A stretch of 64,000 nt of DNA from Betaproteobacteria bacterium. GTDB lineage: Bacteria; Pseudomonadota; Gammaproteobacteria; Burkholderiales; Burkholderiaceae_F. Shown piece by piece: positions 26,536 to 36,053 of this stretch (positions are counted from its first letter, which is position 1; each line of letters opens with the position of its first letter). The stretch is taken from NCBI GenBank assembly GCA_016861185.1, contig BOKW01000008.1, positions 1 to 64,000 on the forward strand, in the 5' to 3' direction. The notes beneath the pieces are model-generated. The model saw only the letters and a program-made list of their open reading frames with translations. It made no database searches and was not told where the DNA came from. Position numbers and translations under genes: made by a program.

Positions 26536-27885
26536 TCAGATCGTCTTCATCAACACCTGCGAGCGGCGCTGCCAGTTGTAGAGCTTCTTGCGCTCGACCG
26601 GCAGATCGTCGACGTCCGCGAGCGCGAAGCCGCGCTTGAGGAACCAGTGCGCGGTGCGCGTCGTCAGTACGAAGAGCTTCTCCAGCCCAGCGGCCTTCGC
26701 GCGCGCCTCGATGCGTTTGAGCAGCCGCGCGCCGTCGCCGTAGTTCTGGTAGCTCGGATGCACGGTGAGCGCGGCCATCTCGCCCATCTTCGATTCGGGG
26801 AACGGGTACAGCGCGGCGCAGCCGTAGATCACGCCGTCGTGCTCGAGCACGGTGAAGCGGTCGATCTCGCGCTCGATCAGCTCGCGCGGGCGCTTGACCA
26901 GCGTGCCGTCGGCTTCGAGAGGCTCGAGCAGCTTGAGGATGCCGCCGACGTCGTCGATCGTCGCTTCGCGCAGCGCCTCGAGGTCTTCGATCGACAGCAT
27001 CGTGCCCACGCCGTCGTGCGTGAACAACTCGATCAGCACGCTGCCGTCGAGCGCGTACGGGATCACGTGCACCCGCTGCACGCCGCCGCGGCAGGCGCGC
27101 AGCGCGAAACGCAGATTGAACGCGGAGTCGGCATCGGCGTCATCGGCCGCGAGCAGGTTCTCGGCCTGCGCGATCGTCAGTTCCTCGTACAGCTTGCCTG
27201 CGCGGTCGCGCACGCCGTCGATGTCGGTGATCAGGATCAGCTTGTCGGCGCGGATCGCGGTGGCGATGCTGGTCGCGACGTCCTCCATCGTCAGATTGAA
27301 CGCCTCGCCGGTCGGCGAGAAGCCGAGCGGCGAAGCCAGCACGATCGTATCGGCCGCGAGCGCGTGCCGGATCGCGTCGGCGTCGACCTTGCGCACGACG
27401 CCGGTGTGCAGGAAGTCGACGCCGTCGAGGATGCCGACCGGGCGCGCGGTGACGAAGTTGCCGCTGACCACGCGCACCTTCGAGTGCGCCATCGGCGTGT
27501 TCGGCAGCCCTTGCGAAAAAGCCGCCTCGATGTCGAGTCGGATCTCGCCCGAGGCTTCCTTCGCGCATTCGAGCGCCGCCGCGTCGGTAATCCGCATGCC
27601 CTGCGCGAAGCGGGCTTCGAGCCCCTTCAGCGCGAGCTGCGCCTGCACCTGCGGGCGCGAGCCGTGCACGATCACGAGCCGGATGCCCATCGCATGCAGC
27701 AGCGACAGGTCGTGCACCAGCGCGTTCAGCCGCCCCGCCTCGATCAGCTCGCCGCCGAACGCGACCACGAAGGTGCGGCCGCGATGCGCGTGCACATAGG
27801 GCGCGACGTCGCGCAGCCAGGCGACGAACTGCGCGTGCGTGGCTTCGACGAGCGAGGAGGGCAGCGAGGCGTCGGCGTCGTTCAC
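26536..27885 (-). CDS. argA: Amino-acid N-acetyltransferase (N-acetylglutamate synthase)
   Basis: 449 residues, first step of arginine biosynthesis. The amino-acid-kinase-like domain (about 20-290; FVVAFGGELIEAGRLNALVHDLSLL, VIVHGSRPQV, LITDIDGVRD) is followed by a GNAT domain (about 300-445; MAALTVHPSYQNYGDGARLLKRIE). Length is standard. The GTG at 27885 is the only start near the family N-terminus. It has no Shine-Dalgarno, and a TATACT hexamer ends about seven bases before it, so the mRNA may be leaderless. Divergent from hrpA. Confidence 0.94.
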   Translation of the reverse strand: MNDADASLPSSLVEATHAQFVAWLRDVAPYVHAHRGRTFVVAFGGELIEAGRLNALVHDLSLLHAMGIRLVIVHGSRPQVQAQLALKGLEARFAQGMRITDAAALECAKEASGEIRLDIEAAFSQGLPNTPMAHSKVRVVSGNFVTARPVGILDGVDFLHTGVVRKVDADAIRHALAADTIVLASPLGFSPTGEAFNLTMEDVATSIATAIRADKLILITDIDGVRDRAGKLYEELTIAQAENLLAADDADADSAFNLRFALRACRGGVQRVHVIPYALDGSVLIELFTHDGVGTMLSIEDLEALREATIDDVGGILKLLEPLEADGTLVKRPRELIEREIDRFTVLEHDGVIYGCAALYPFPESKMGEMAALTVHPSYQNYGDGARLLKRIEARAKAAGLEKLFVLTTRTAHWFLKRGFALADVDDLPVERKKLYNWQRRSQVLMKTI

Positions 27886-27890
27886 GCGAA

Positions 27891-27900
27891 AAGTATACTT
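27891..27900. promoter_or_regulatory. Palindromic -10 shared by divergent argA and hrpA
   Basis: The palindrome AAGTATACTT offers TATACT on both strands, at 27892-27897 for the minus strand and 27894-27899 for the plus strand. Minus-strand initiation six to seven bases on would fall at the argA GTG (27885). No good -35 was found for either direction. Confidence 0.4.
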
Positions 27901-27956
27901 CGCGCCCTCTGATCGCCCCCCGTTTCGAACGATGACGCGACTTCGGTCGCGGACCG

Positions 27957-30900
27957 ATGCAGCAGTCGAATCGACAGCCCGCGCAGCGACCGCAACGGTC
28001 GATTCCATCGCGCGCGCCGCTGCCGCCGATCGCGTTCCCTGAGGAACTGCCGGTTTCGGCGCGGCGCGGGGAGATCGCGCGCGCGATCGAAGCCAATCAA
28101 GTCGTCATCGTCTGCGGCGAGACCGGTTCCGGCAAGACGACGCAACTGCCGAAGATCTGCCTCGCGCTCGGCCGCGGGCGCGAGACGCTGATCGGCCACA
28201 CGCAGCCGCGCCGCATCGCTGCCTCCTCCGTCGCGCGCCGCATCGCGCAGGAGTTGAACACGCCGCTCGGCGAAGTGGTCGGCTTCAAGGTGCGCTTTAC
28301 CGACCACACGCGACCCGGCGCGTCGGTCAAGCTGATGACCGACGGCATCCTGCTCGCCGAAACGCAAAGCGATCCACTGCTTTCCGCCTACGACACGATC
28401 ATCATCGACGAGGCGCACGAGCGGTCGCTGAACATCGACTTTCTGCTCGGGTATCTGAAGCAGCTTCTTCCGAAGCGGCCCGATCTGAAGCTGATCATCA
28501 CGTCGGCGACGATCGACGCCGACCGCTTCGCCGCGCACTTCGGCACGAAAGACCAGCCCGCGCCGGTGATCAACGTCTCCGGGCGGCTGTATCCCGTCGA
28601 GATTCGCTATCGGCCGGTGAAGGACGAAGACGATGCCGACGATCGCACGCTGATGGACGCGATCGTCGATGCGGTGGACGAATGCGCGCTCGCCGGCCGC
28701 GGCGACGTGCTCGTGTTCCTGCCCGGCGAGCGCGAGATCCGCGAGGCGGCCGAAGCGCTGCGCAAGCACAGGTTTGGAGCCGCGGGGCCCTCACCCGCGG
28801 CTGGGCCGGGCACCGAGATCCTGCCGCTGTTTGCACGGCTGTCGGCCGAGGAGCAGGAGCGCGTCTTCAAGCCCGGCGGCGCGCGACGCATCGTGCTCGC
28901 GACCAACGTCGCCGAGACCTCGCTCACGGTGCCCGGCATCCGCTACGTCGTCGACACCGGGCTGGCGCGGGTGAAGCGCTACTCGTATCGCAACAAGGTC
29001 GAGCAGCTTCAGGTCGAATCGATCTCGCAGGCTGCCGCGAACCAGCGCGCGGGCCGCTGCGGACGCGTGGCCGAAGGCATCTGCATTCGCCTGTACGACG
29101 AAGCCGACTTCGCCAGGCGGCCGAAGTTCACCGATCCGGAGATCCTTCGCTCGTCGCTGGCCTCCGTCATCCTGCGGATGAAGTCGCTCGGGCTGGGCGA
29201 CGTGCGCGCGTTTCCGTTCGTCGAGCCGCCGCCGGCGCGCGCGATCGCCGACGGCTACGACCTGCTGGCGGAGCTGAACGCGGTCGACGAGACGAACGAG
29301 CTGACCGCGATCGGCCGCGAACTCGCGCGGCTGCCGGTCGATCCGCGCATCGGCCGCATGCTGCTCGCCGCGCGCGACAACCATGCGCTGACGGAGGTGC
29401 TGATCATCGCCGCGGCTTTGTCGGTGCAGGACCCGCGCGAGCGACCCCTCGAAGCGCAGCAGGCCGCGGACCACGCGCATCGCAAGTTCGCCGACGAAAA
29501 GAGCGACTTCCTGTCGTTCGTCAAGCTGTGGAACTTTGTCGAAGAACGGTTCGAGCACAAGAAGTCGAACCGCAAGCTGACCGACGAGCTGAAGTCGAAC
29601 TTCCTGTCGCCGCGCCGCGTGCGCGAGTGGAGGGAAGTGCATTCGCAACTCGCGACGATCGCCGGCGAAATGGGCTGGCGGGGCAACGCCACGCCGGCGA
29701 CCTTCGAGCAGGTGCACCTGTCGCTGCTCGCGGGACTGCTCGGCAACGTCGGCTTCAAGACGCTCGATGCCGACTATCGCGAACCGCCGTACGTCGGCGC
29801 GCGCGGCATCAAGTTCTTCGTCTGGCCGGGTTCGCCGCTGGCGAAGAAGGCAGGGCGCTGGGTGATGGCGGCGGAACTGGTCGAAACGACGCGGCTGTTC
29901 GCGCGTTGCGTGGCGACGATCGAGCCGCAGTGGCTCGAGCGTGTCGGTAGCCATCTGCTGAAGAAGTCGTGGACCGATCCGCACTGGGAAAAGAAGCCTG
30001 CGCAGGTCGTGGCGTTCGAGCGCGCGACGCTGTACGGCATGGTCGTCTACAGCCAGCGGCGCGTCGAGTTCGGTTCGAAGGATCCGAAGACCGCGCGCGA
30101 GATCTTCATCCGCGAAGCGCTGGTCGAAGGCGAGTACGAGACGCAGGCAGCGTTCTTCTCGCACAACCGCCGCCTGGTGCGCGAGATCCGCGAGTTGGAG
30201 CACAAGACGCGCCGGCCCGACGTGCTGGTCGACGATGAACTGATCTACCGCTTCTACGACGCGCTGATCCCGGCCGACGTGTGCTCGGGCGCTTCGTTCG
30301 AGCGCTGGCGCAAGCAAGCGGAGCAGGGCAACCCGAAGCTGCTGTTCCTCAATCGCGACGAGCTGATGCGACACGAGGCGCGCGGCGTGACGACCGAGCT
30401 TTTCCCCAAACAATGGGAGATGCGCGGCGTCACGATGGCGCTCACCTATCACTTCGAGCCGGGCAGCCCGCGCGATGGCGTGACGCTGACGGTGCCGCTC
30501 GTCGCGCTGAACCAGGTCGATGCGGTTCGCTGCGAATGGCTCGTGCCCGGCATGCTGAAGGAGAAGGTGCACCTGCTGCTGAAAAGCCTGCCGCAGAAGC
30601 TGCGCCGTCATTGCGTGCCGCTGCCCGAGTACGCAGCCGGTTTCGTCGAGCGGCATGCGGTCGAACTGGCGTCACCCCAGCGTTCGCTGATCGACGCGTT
30701 GATCGCAGATCTGCGCGAGCAGAAGAACGTCGCCTGCCAGCCGGCCGACTTCAAGCTCGAAACGCTGCCCGCGCACCTGACGATGAACTTCAAGGTCGTC
30801 GACGAACACGGCCGCCAGCTCGGCATGGGCCGCAGCCTCGCCGCGCTTCGTGCCGAGCTGGGCGAGCAGGCGCAGCAGACCTTCCAGACGTTCGCCGCGC

Positions 30901-31796
30901 AGGACGCGAAGGTGGCCGAAGGGCTGCACGAGAACATCACCGACTGGGATTTCGGCGAACTGCCCGAGCTGCTCGAGATCGAGCGCAAAGGGCGCAAGCT
31001 GATCGGCTTTCCGGCGCTCGTCGATCGCGGCGACCGCTGCGAGATCGAAGTGTTCGACGACGCCAACGACGCGCGCACGAAGCACCGCGACGGCCTGCGC
31101 CGGCTGTTCCGCCTGCAGCTGAAGGAGCAGGTGAAGTTCCTCGAGAAGAGCCTGAATCCATTGCAGACGACGCAGATGCAGGCGGGCACCGTTCCGGCGT
31201 TGGCCGGCGCACTGCCGAGCTTCGAAGAACTGCGCGATCAGGTGATCACCGCCGCGATCGATCGCACCTGCCTGATTGACCCTTTGCCGACCGACAACGC
31301 GAGCTTCGTCGCGCGGAAGGCCGAGGCGCGCGGCAGGCTCAATCTGATCGCGCAGGAGATCGCGCGGCTCGTGACGGCGAGCGTGCAGGAAGCGGCGGCA
31401 CTGCCGAAGAAACTCAACGCGTCACGGGCGTTCTCCGCAGCGGTCGCCGACATCGAACAGCAGCTCGCGCGGCTGTTTCCGAAAGGCTTCATCGTCGACA
31501 CGCCGGCCGCGCAGCTCGCGCACTATCCAAGGTATCTGAAGGCGATCGCGCTGCGGCTCGACAAGCTGAAGTCCGATCCCGCGCGCGACGCGCAGCGGAT
31601 GAACGAAGTCGCGCAACTGCAGACGCCTTTTCTGCGCGAACTGGCCGCACGCAAGGGCGTGGCCGATCCGCGGCTGGAGGAATTCCGCTGGCTGCTGGAG
31701 GAACTGCGCGTGTCGCTTTTTGCCCAGGAGCTGCGAACGCCGGTGCCGGTCAGCGTAAAGCGGTTGGCGAAGGTGTGGGAGAGTCTGCGGCGCTGA
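27957..31796 (+). CDS. hrpA: ATP-dependent RNA helicase HrpA
   Basis: 1279-residue DEAH-box helicase. Motif I GETGSGKTTQLP near residue 57, DEAH in IIDEAHERSLN, motif III SATI, motif VI QRAGRCGRVAEG, then the helicase-associated and OB-fold regions and the long C-terminal DUF3418 domain characteristic of HrpA (about 680-1275). In enteric bacteria HrpA rescues stalled ribosomes and processes fimbrial mRNA; the role here is inferred from homology. Size matches the family (about 1300). It is divergent from argA with 71 bases between starts. There is no obvious ribosome binding site in front of the ATG. Confidence 0.96.
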   Translation: MQQSNRQPAQRPQRSIPSRAPLPPIAFPEELPVSARRGEIARAIEANQVVIVCGETGSGKTTQLPKICLALGRGRETLIGHTQPRRIAASSVARRIAQELNTPLGEVVGFKVRFTDHTRPGASVKLMTDGILLAETQSDPLLSAYDTIIIDEAHERSLNIDFLLGYLKQLLPKRPDLKLIITSATIDADRFAAHFGTKDQPAPVINVSGRLYPVEIRYRPVKDEDDADDRTLMDAIVDAVDECALAGRGDVLVFLPGEREIREAAEALRKHRFGAAGPSPAAGPGTEILPLFARLSAEEQERVFKPGGARRIVLATNVAETSLTVPGIRYVVDTGLARVKRYSYRNKVEQLQVESISQAAANQRAGRCGRVAEGICIRLYDEADFARRPKFTDPEILRSSLASVILRMKSLGLGDVRAFPFVEPPPARAIADGYDLLAELNAVDETNELTAIGRELARLPVDPRIGRMLLAARDNHALTEVLIIAAALSVQDPRERPLEAQQAADHAHRKFADEKSDFLSFVKLWNFVEERFEHKKSNRKLTDELKSNFLSPRRVREWREVHSQLATIAGEMGWRGNATPATFEQVHLSLLAGLLGNVGFKTLDADYREPPYVGARGIKFFVWPGSPLAKKAGRWVMAAELVETTRLFARCVATIEPQWLERVGSHLLKKSWTDPHWEKKPAQVVAFERATLYGMVVYSQRRVEFGSKDPKTAREIFIREALVEGEYETQAAFFSHNRRLVREIRELEHKTRRPDVLVDDELIYRFYDALIPADVCSGASFERWRKQAEQGNPKLLFLNRDELMRHEARGVTTELFPKQWEMRGVTMALTYHFEPGSPRDGVTLTVPLVALNQVDAVRCEWLVPGMLKEKVHLLLKSLPQKLRRHCVPLPEYAAGFVERHAVELASPQRSLIDALIADLREQKNVACQPADFKLETLPAHLTMNFKVVDEHGRQLGMGRSLAALRAELGEQAQQTFQTFAAQDAKVAEGLHENITDWDFGELPELLEIERKGRKLIGFPALVDRGDRCEIEVFDDANDARTKHRDGLRRLFRLQLKEQVKFLEKSLNPLQTTQMQAGTVPALAGALPSFEELRDQVITAAIDRTCLIDPLPTDNASFVARKAEARGRLNLIAQEIARLVTASVQEAAALPKKLNASRAFSAAVADIEQQLARLFPKGFIVDTPAAQLAHYPRYLKAIALRLDKLKSDPARDAQRMNEVAQLQTPFLRELAARKGVADPRLEEFRWLLEELRVSLFAQELRTPVPVSVKRLAKVWESLRR

Positions 31797-31823
31797 CCGT
31801 CAGGCGGTAACTTCAACGCCGGC

Positions 31824-32099
31824 TCATTCGAGGAACGCTCTCACCGTGGCAACGGCGAGGAGAACAGTAATCACCGCAAAGATCAGGGCCAACTGGCCCA
31901 GCCCGATGCCCCAGGACGCCGCATGCTCCTTGAGCTTCTGCTGTTCCCACAACGATAGATGCGTCAAGCCGCCCTTCCATAGGGATGCAGCGCTTTCGAA
32001 CGGTCCGCGCTTCAGGCCGCGCGACCAGCGGAAGATCTCGTACGTGACGAACGCGCAGAGGAGCGTAACAAGCAACAGAAGCCAGGCCGCATAGTTCAT
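31824..32099 (-). CDS. Small membrane protein, two transmembrane helices
   Basis: 91 residues: N-terminal helix AAWLLLLVTLLCAFVTYEIF, a basic/amphipathic loop of about 40 residues (KRGPFESAASLWKGGLTHLSLWEQQKLKEHAA) and a C-terminal helix LGQLALIFAVITVLLAVATV. I do not recognise the family. It stands alone between convergent hrpA and another membrane protein gene. Codon use resembles the neighbours, and the two-helix topology supports a genuine gene. Confidence 0.6.
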   Translation of the reverse strand: MNYAAWLLLLVTLLCAFVTYEIFRWSRGLKRGPFESAASLWKGGLTHLSLWEQQKLKEHAASWGIGLGQLALIFAVITVLLAVATVRAFLE

Positions 32100-32177
32100 T
32101 GCTTAAATGCCACGCGCGGCTACAGAGTCCGATGCAGGGAGATGACGGTACGGAGCGACTGGCTTCGGCTGTAGAGG

Positions 32178-32819
32178 TTAGTTCGCTGCGCGCTCGGATG
32201 CCGGCCGCAGCAGCAACCCCGTCGTCGACACCCTGAGCTCCAGCGACTTCTCCTTGTCCGCCGCGACGAACGTCCCCGATCCGTATTCGGCGTCGAACAT
32301 CGGCGCGAGCCACGCGTGCTTGCGACGCAGCGCGAAGAGATCGACGGGCCGCTCCGCGCCGAGGGCGAATACGGTGCGCGGGGCGCTGCGCTCCTTGTCG
32401 ATGTCGTCGTAGCGGCCGGCGACGCGGGCGAGTTCGTACGACGTGTGCAGGCCCAGCACGTTGACCCACGGTTTCCACTTCAGCACGTGCGCATCGACGT
32501 ACAGCGCGTCGCCGGCGAGCGTGTAGCTCGCGGTGCGGCCGTCGGCGAAGCGGAAGGTCGCGGCGAAGCGTTGCGGGCCGAGCGGCTTGACGTCGATGCG
32601 CGCGGCGACTTCCTCGTGCGTCAGCGCGCGATAGCCTTGCACGCCGAGCGCGATCGCGCTGACGAGTGCGCCGATCGCGATCAGCAGCGCACCGGCGAGC
32701 AACCGCGTCAGCGCGCGCAGCGGACGCACGCGGAACAGCGCGACCACACCGGCGACGACGAACAGCAGTCCGAAAGCGGCAATCGCGAAAGCGGCGATGG
32801 TGAGCGGAGTCGGCGTCAT
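32178..32819 (-). CDS. Conserved membrane protein, two N-terminal helices
   Basis: 213 residues: TM helices at about 7-29 (IAAFAIAAFGLLFVVAGVVALF) and 38-62 (LLAGALLIAIGALVSAIALGV), then a soluble domain of about 150 residues with many beta strands (RFAATFRFADGRTASYTLAGDALYVDAHVLKWKPW broken here for length). The soluble part ends in KEKSLELRVSTTGLLLRP. Such proteins are sometimes loosely annotated as multidrug transporters, which nothing in this sequence supports. Divergent from the DUF454 gene, 80 bases apart. Function unknown. Confidence 0.65.
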   Translation of the reverse strand: MTPTPLTIAAFAIAAFGLLFVVAGVVALFRVRPLRALTRLLAGALLIAIGALVSAIALGVQGYRALTHEEVAARIDVKPLGPQRFAATFRFADGRTASYTLAGDALYVDAHVLKWKPWVNVLGLHTSYELARVAGRYDDIDKERSAPRTVFALGAERPVDLFALRRKHAWLAPMFDAEYGSGTFVAADKEKSLELRVSTTGLLLRPASERAAN

Positions 32820-32899
32820 CGGGTTTGCACGGATCCGATCGGTACGTATCGGTTTGCCGCTAGAGTAGCGGCGGTTCGATCTATCCAGGCCATCGAGGC

Positions 32900-33373
32900 G
32901 TGAATACGAAGCAGGGCGTTCCGGACGCCAGCCGATCCGAAGCGCAGATTGGCGAAGCGCAGACCGCCGACGACGCCGTGCGCGAACACGCCTCGCCGGT
33001 CGTGCGCTGGCTGCTGCTCGTCGCCGGTACGGTGTGCGTCGTGCTCGGGTTGATCGGACTGTTCCTGCCAGTGCTGCCGACCACGCCGTTCATGCTGCTC
33101 GCCGCGGCCTGCTACGCGCGCGCATCGAAACGCTTCTACTACTGGCTGCTTTCGAACCGCACCTTCGGTCCGATGATCTACGAGTGGCGCAAGCATCGCT
33201 CGATCCCGTACCGGACCAAGATGGCGGCGATCGGCCTGATGCTCGTGACGCTCGCGATCTCGATCGTCTTTTTCGTCGAGCCGGCGTGGCTGAAGGCCGT
33301 GCTGGCCGCGCTGGGGCTGGCGCTCGCGGTGTGGATGTACCGGCTGCCTTCGCGCGACCGCGTGAAGCACTGA
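32900..33373 (+). CDS. DUF454 (YbaN-type) inner-membrane protein
   Basis: 157 residues from a GTG. A hydrophilic N-terminus of about 35 residues precedes the DUF454 signature: helix VVRWLLLVAGTVCVVLGLIG, then LFLPVLPTTPFMLLAAACYARAS, and two C-terminal helices (AAIGLMLVTLAISIVFFVE and LKAVLAALGLALAVWMYRL). The family is widespread and uncharacterised. The hydrophilic extension is longer than usual, so a later start is possible. Ends 7 bases before a convergent gene. Confidence 0.85.
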   Translation: MNTKQGVPDASRSEAQIGEAQTADDAVREHASPVVRWLLLVAGTVCVVLGLIGLFLPVLPTTPFMLLAAACYARASKRFYYWLLSNRTFGPMIYEWRKHRSIPYRTKMAAIGLMLVTLAISIVFFVEPAWLKAVLAALGLALAVWMYRLPSRDRVKH

Positions 33374-33380
33374 TCGTCCT

Positions 33381-34337
33381 TCAGCGGCTGCGCACGACGA
33401 CCAGTCGATCGTTGCCCGACTGGGCGCCCCACGCTTCGCCGGGCCGGCCGAGCATCTGGCGGACGTTGGCGCCGCGTTCGTCGCTCGGAAAGCTCGTGAA
33501 CTTCTCGGTCGCCGGATCGAAGCGCACGATCGCGTTGGCCCCGAAGTCCGTCAGCCAGACCTGGTCGCGCTCGTCGACGTAGACGGAGTAGGTGCGCGGG
33601 CGTTCTCCGGGCAGCTTCCACTGGCGCCAGCTCTTGTTCGTCGGGTCGTAGACGCTGACCTGGCCCGAATTCCATTCGCTGATCCACAGCCGGCCCTTCG
33701 AGTCGGACCACACGCGGCGCGCACCCTGGTCCGGCGTGGGCGGCTCGATCACGGTGGCCTTGCCGGTGTCGATGTCCACGTGCGCGAGATGACTGCCCGC
33801 GAGCGACACGTAGTAGATGTCGCCCTTCGGCGTCGCCGCGATGCCGTACGGTCCGCGCCCGCGCGGCGCGCTCCACACGCGCACTTCGCCGGTCTTCGGG
33901 TTGACGCTGCCGTAGTAACCGGCTTGCCCGGTGAACCACAGCAGCCCGTTGCGATCGAACGCAGCCGTGTTCAGGTTTGCATACGGCGTGCCTGCCGGCA
34001 GCGGAAAGGTCTTCACTTCGCGCGACTTCGGGTCGACACGCACGATCGCGTTCAGACCGCTGTCGGTCACCCAGGCTGCGCCGTCGGGGCCGACGATCAC
34101 GCCGTGCGGCGCCGAGCCGCGCCCGAGCAGAATCTGTTCGGTCTTGCCCGTCGCCGGGTCGAGCCGGCCGAGCGCGCCCTGGCGCTGCGCCGTGTACCAG
34201 ACGCCGCCGTCGGGCGCGGGCGCGACGTCGTGCGGACCGGCGCCGCGCGGAACGGGGAAGTACTGGACCTCCTCCGCGGCGCTGCTTCCGGCAACGACAG
34301 CGAGCGTCGCGCAGATCGACAACAGTCGGCGATTCAT
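33381..34337 (-). CDS. Exported Vgb-like beta-propeller (streptogramin lyase family)
   Basis: 318 residues with a signal peptide (LLSICATLAVVAGSSAAEE). The mature protein is a beta-propeller of about seven blades, each with a variant of GxLWFT/GAAWVTD and ending in a sugar- or ligand-style loop (DGGVWYTAQ, NGLLWFTGQAGYYG, KGRLWISEWNSG, DQVWLTDFGANA). This is the virginiamycin B lyase-like family; in proteobacteria most members are not antibiotic-resistance enzymes and I would not infer streptogramin cleavage. GGGAGG precedes the ATG. A TPR protein gene lies 40 bases upstream on the same strand. Confidence 0.82.
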   Translation of the reverse strand: MNRRLLSICATLAVVAGSSAAEEVQYFPVPRGAGPHDVAPAPDGGVWYTAQRQGALGRLDPATGKTEQILLGRGSAPHGVIVGPDGAAWVTDSGLNAIVRVDPKSREVKTFPLPAGTPYANLNTAAFDRNGLLWFTGQAGYYGSVNPKTGEVRVWSAPRGRGPYGIAATPKGDIYYVSLAGSHLAHVDIDTGKATVIEPPTPDQGARRVWSDSKGRLWISEWNSGQVSVYDPTNKSWRQWKLPGERPRTYSVYVDERDQVWLTDFGANAIVRFDPATEKFTSFPSDERGANVRQMLGRPGEAWGAQSGNDRLVVVRSR

Positions 34338-34377
34338 CGGTTCCCTCCCAAGTCCTGTGTGCGTCGCCGGCGGGCGG

Positions 34378-35307
34378 TCAATCCGCGCCCTTTGCACGCA
34401 GCCAGGCGAGCCGCGCAGCTTCCTTCTTCACGAGCCACTCATCCCGACCGAGGAGTTCCGCCGCGCGGCGAAAATACGGCCGCGCCTCGTCGGTCTTTCC
34501 GCCCGCTTCGAGCAGTTCGGCGATTTCCTCGAACACGTAGCCGCTTGGCTTGGCGGCGGCGGCGTACTCGAGTTCCAGCGCGCGCTGGATCGACAGCGCT
34601 TCGTCGCCGCGGTTCAGCAGCCGCAGGCAGCGGCCGACCGCGTACTTCGCGAAGCGGATCTGTTCGGGCCGCTTCCGTACGGTCCATTCGGCGAGCGCTT
34701 CCTGGAACAGCGGCAGTGCCTCGGCGTGGCGGCCCAGGTCGTGCAGATCCCAGGCGGCGTTGTTCAGCATCGCCGGGATCAGCGCGCGCGCCTTGGCATC
34801 CCGTGATGTGCGCGCAATCGCGAGCCCGCGACGGTTCCACTCGACCGCATCGAGCGAGCCGCCGTAGCTGATCGCGACCATGTGCGCGGCGTCGACCGCG
34901 AGGCCTTCGAGCTTCTCCGCCCGGCCGCGCTCCCAGGCCCGCAGGAACAACGCACGCGCCTTGTCGCGCTCGCCGGCGGAGTTGAAGCTGCGCCCGCGCT
35001 CCAGCAGGTAGCGCACCTGCGGACGGGCTCCGGCGGCGGCAAGCTGCGGTTCGACTTCGTCGAGCAGGGCGTGCGCCCCGGCGAAGTCGCGCCGCAGCGA
35101 GAACGTGCGCGCGATCTGCGTCAGCAGTTCGAGCCTGTCGTCGCCTTGCGCCCGTTCAAGGGCGGCGCGAAAGCGCATTTCGCTCGCGGCCGGGTCGGCG
35201 TACTCCCACAGCGCGTCGATGTCCATCGCCGACGCGATGCTCGCCGCCGCGCCCAGGAGCGCCGCAAGCACGGCCGGGCCGAACGCGCGCGCACGCAGCG
35301 TTCGCAC
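34378..35307 (-). CDS. Exported TPR-repeat protein
   Basis: 309 residues from a GTG, signal peptide to about residue 27 (VLAALLGAAASIASA). The remainder is helical with several degenerate tetratricopeptide repeats (for example RDFAGAHALLDEVEPQL, GERDKARALFLRAWERG, GRHAEALPLFQEALAEW, GKTDEARPYFRRAAELL). Probably a periplasmic scaffold. It lies between the lipoprotein gene (12-base gap upstream) and the Vgb-like propeller, so the three form one likely operon. No specific partner can be named. Confidence 0.75.
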   Translation of the reverse strand: MRTLRARAFGPAVLAALLGAAASIASAMDIDALWEYADPAASEMRFRAALERAQGDDRLELLTQIARTFSLRRDFAGAHALLDEVEPQLAAAGARPQVRYLLERGRSFNSAGERDKARALFLRAWERGRAEKLEGLAVDAAHMVAISYGGSLDAVEWNRRGLAIARTSRDAKARALIPAMLNNAAWDLHDLGRHAEALPLFQEALAEWTVRKRPEQIRFAKYAVGRCLRLLNRGDEALSIQRALELEYAAAAKPSGYVFEEIAELLEAGGKTDEARPYFRRAAELLGRDEWLVKKEAARLAWLRAKGAD

Positions 35308-35319
35308 GGCGTTGCGGAA

Positions 35320-35898
35320 TCAGGTGGTCGAGCCGCCGCGGCGCGGCGCGTGCGGGCTGCGTGGGCCCCCGCGCTGGCCTTCCGGCGCTTCCTCGATGTC
35401 GAACTTGAATTCCCTGATCAACTGGCCGTCGATGTAGACGCGCATCGCGTGCGCGCCGATCGGATCGCCGGGCGCGTAGCGCCATTCGTTGGCGATGAAG
35501 CCGAGCCGTGTCGGAATGATGCGTTCGGTGACGGCGGTCTTGCGGTCGGGCGAAATCGTGTAGATGCCCATCGCTTCGCCCGGCCCCCAGGTCGGCGGCG
35601 CCTCGGGCAACTCGAACTCCTCGCGCCAGATGACCGTCGGCTTGTCGGTCTTGAAGACGATGTACCAGCCGTAGGGCGCAGCCGTGATCGCGGGGAACTT
35701 GTTGGTTTCGAAGAGGATGCGACGACCGCTCGGATCGGCGCCGAACACGCCGAACTGCGCGGAAACCACCTCGACCTGCGCGGCCTTGAACGTGGAGGCG
35801 GCCGGCACCGCCGGCACGGTGTTCTGGGCACCCGGCGTCGCGCATCCCAGGAGCACAACGGTCAGGGCCGCGGGAGCGAGTGAACTGAACTTCGTCAT
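35320..35898 (-). CDS. Putative lipoprotein of unknown function
   Basis: 192 residues. The N-terminus PAALTVVLLGCATPG has a lipobox with Cys19, predicting a lipidated outer-membrane or periplasmic protein. The body is beta-rich with a conserved-looking stretch FETNKFPAITAAPYGWYIVFKT and MRVYIDGQLIREFKFDIEEAPEG, and ends in a Gly/Arg/Pro-rich tail. The family is not recognised. First gene of the minus-strand lipoprotein-TPR-propeller group. Confidence 0.7.
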   Translation of the reverse strand: MTKFSSLAPAALTVVLLGCATPGAQNTVPAVPAASTFKAAQVEVVSAQFGVFGADPSGRRILFETNKFPAITAAPYGWYIVFKTDKPTVIWREEFELPEAPPTWGPGEAMGIYTISPDRKTAVTERIIPTRLGFIANEWRYAPGDPIGAHAMRVYIDGQLIREFKFDIEEAPEGQRGGPRSPHAPRRGGSTT

Positions 35899-36053
35899 GG
35901 TCGGCCTCCCTTGGCGGATCGCGCAAAGCGGAACTGCCGGACCATTCTAAGCGCACGTCGCCGCGCAGCGCAGCCTCGAAAAGCACGTGGGTTCCGTGTC
36001 ACACGTCGGGCGCGGAGCCCGCACCGCGGTCCACGATCGAGCGTCGCCGCGCG

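Noticed and set aside
33381..34337. Streptogramin resistance enzyme
   Set aside because: Only the general Vgb-like propeller is seen; catalytic residues could not be confirmed, and environmental family members are mostly not resistance enzymes.
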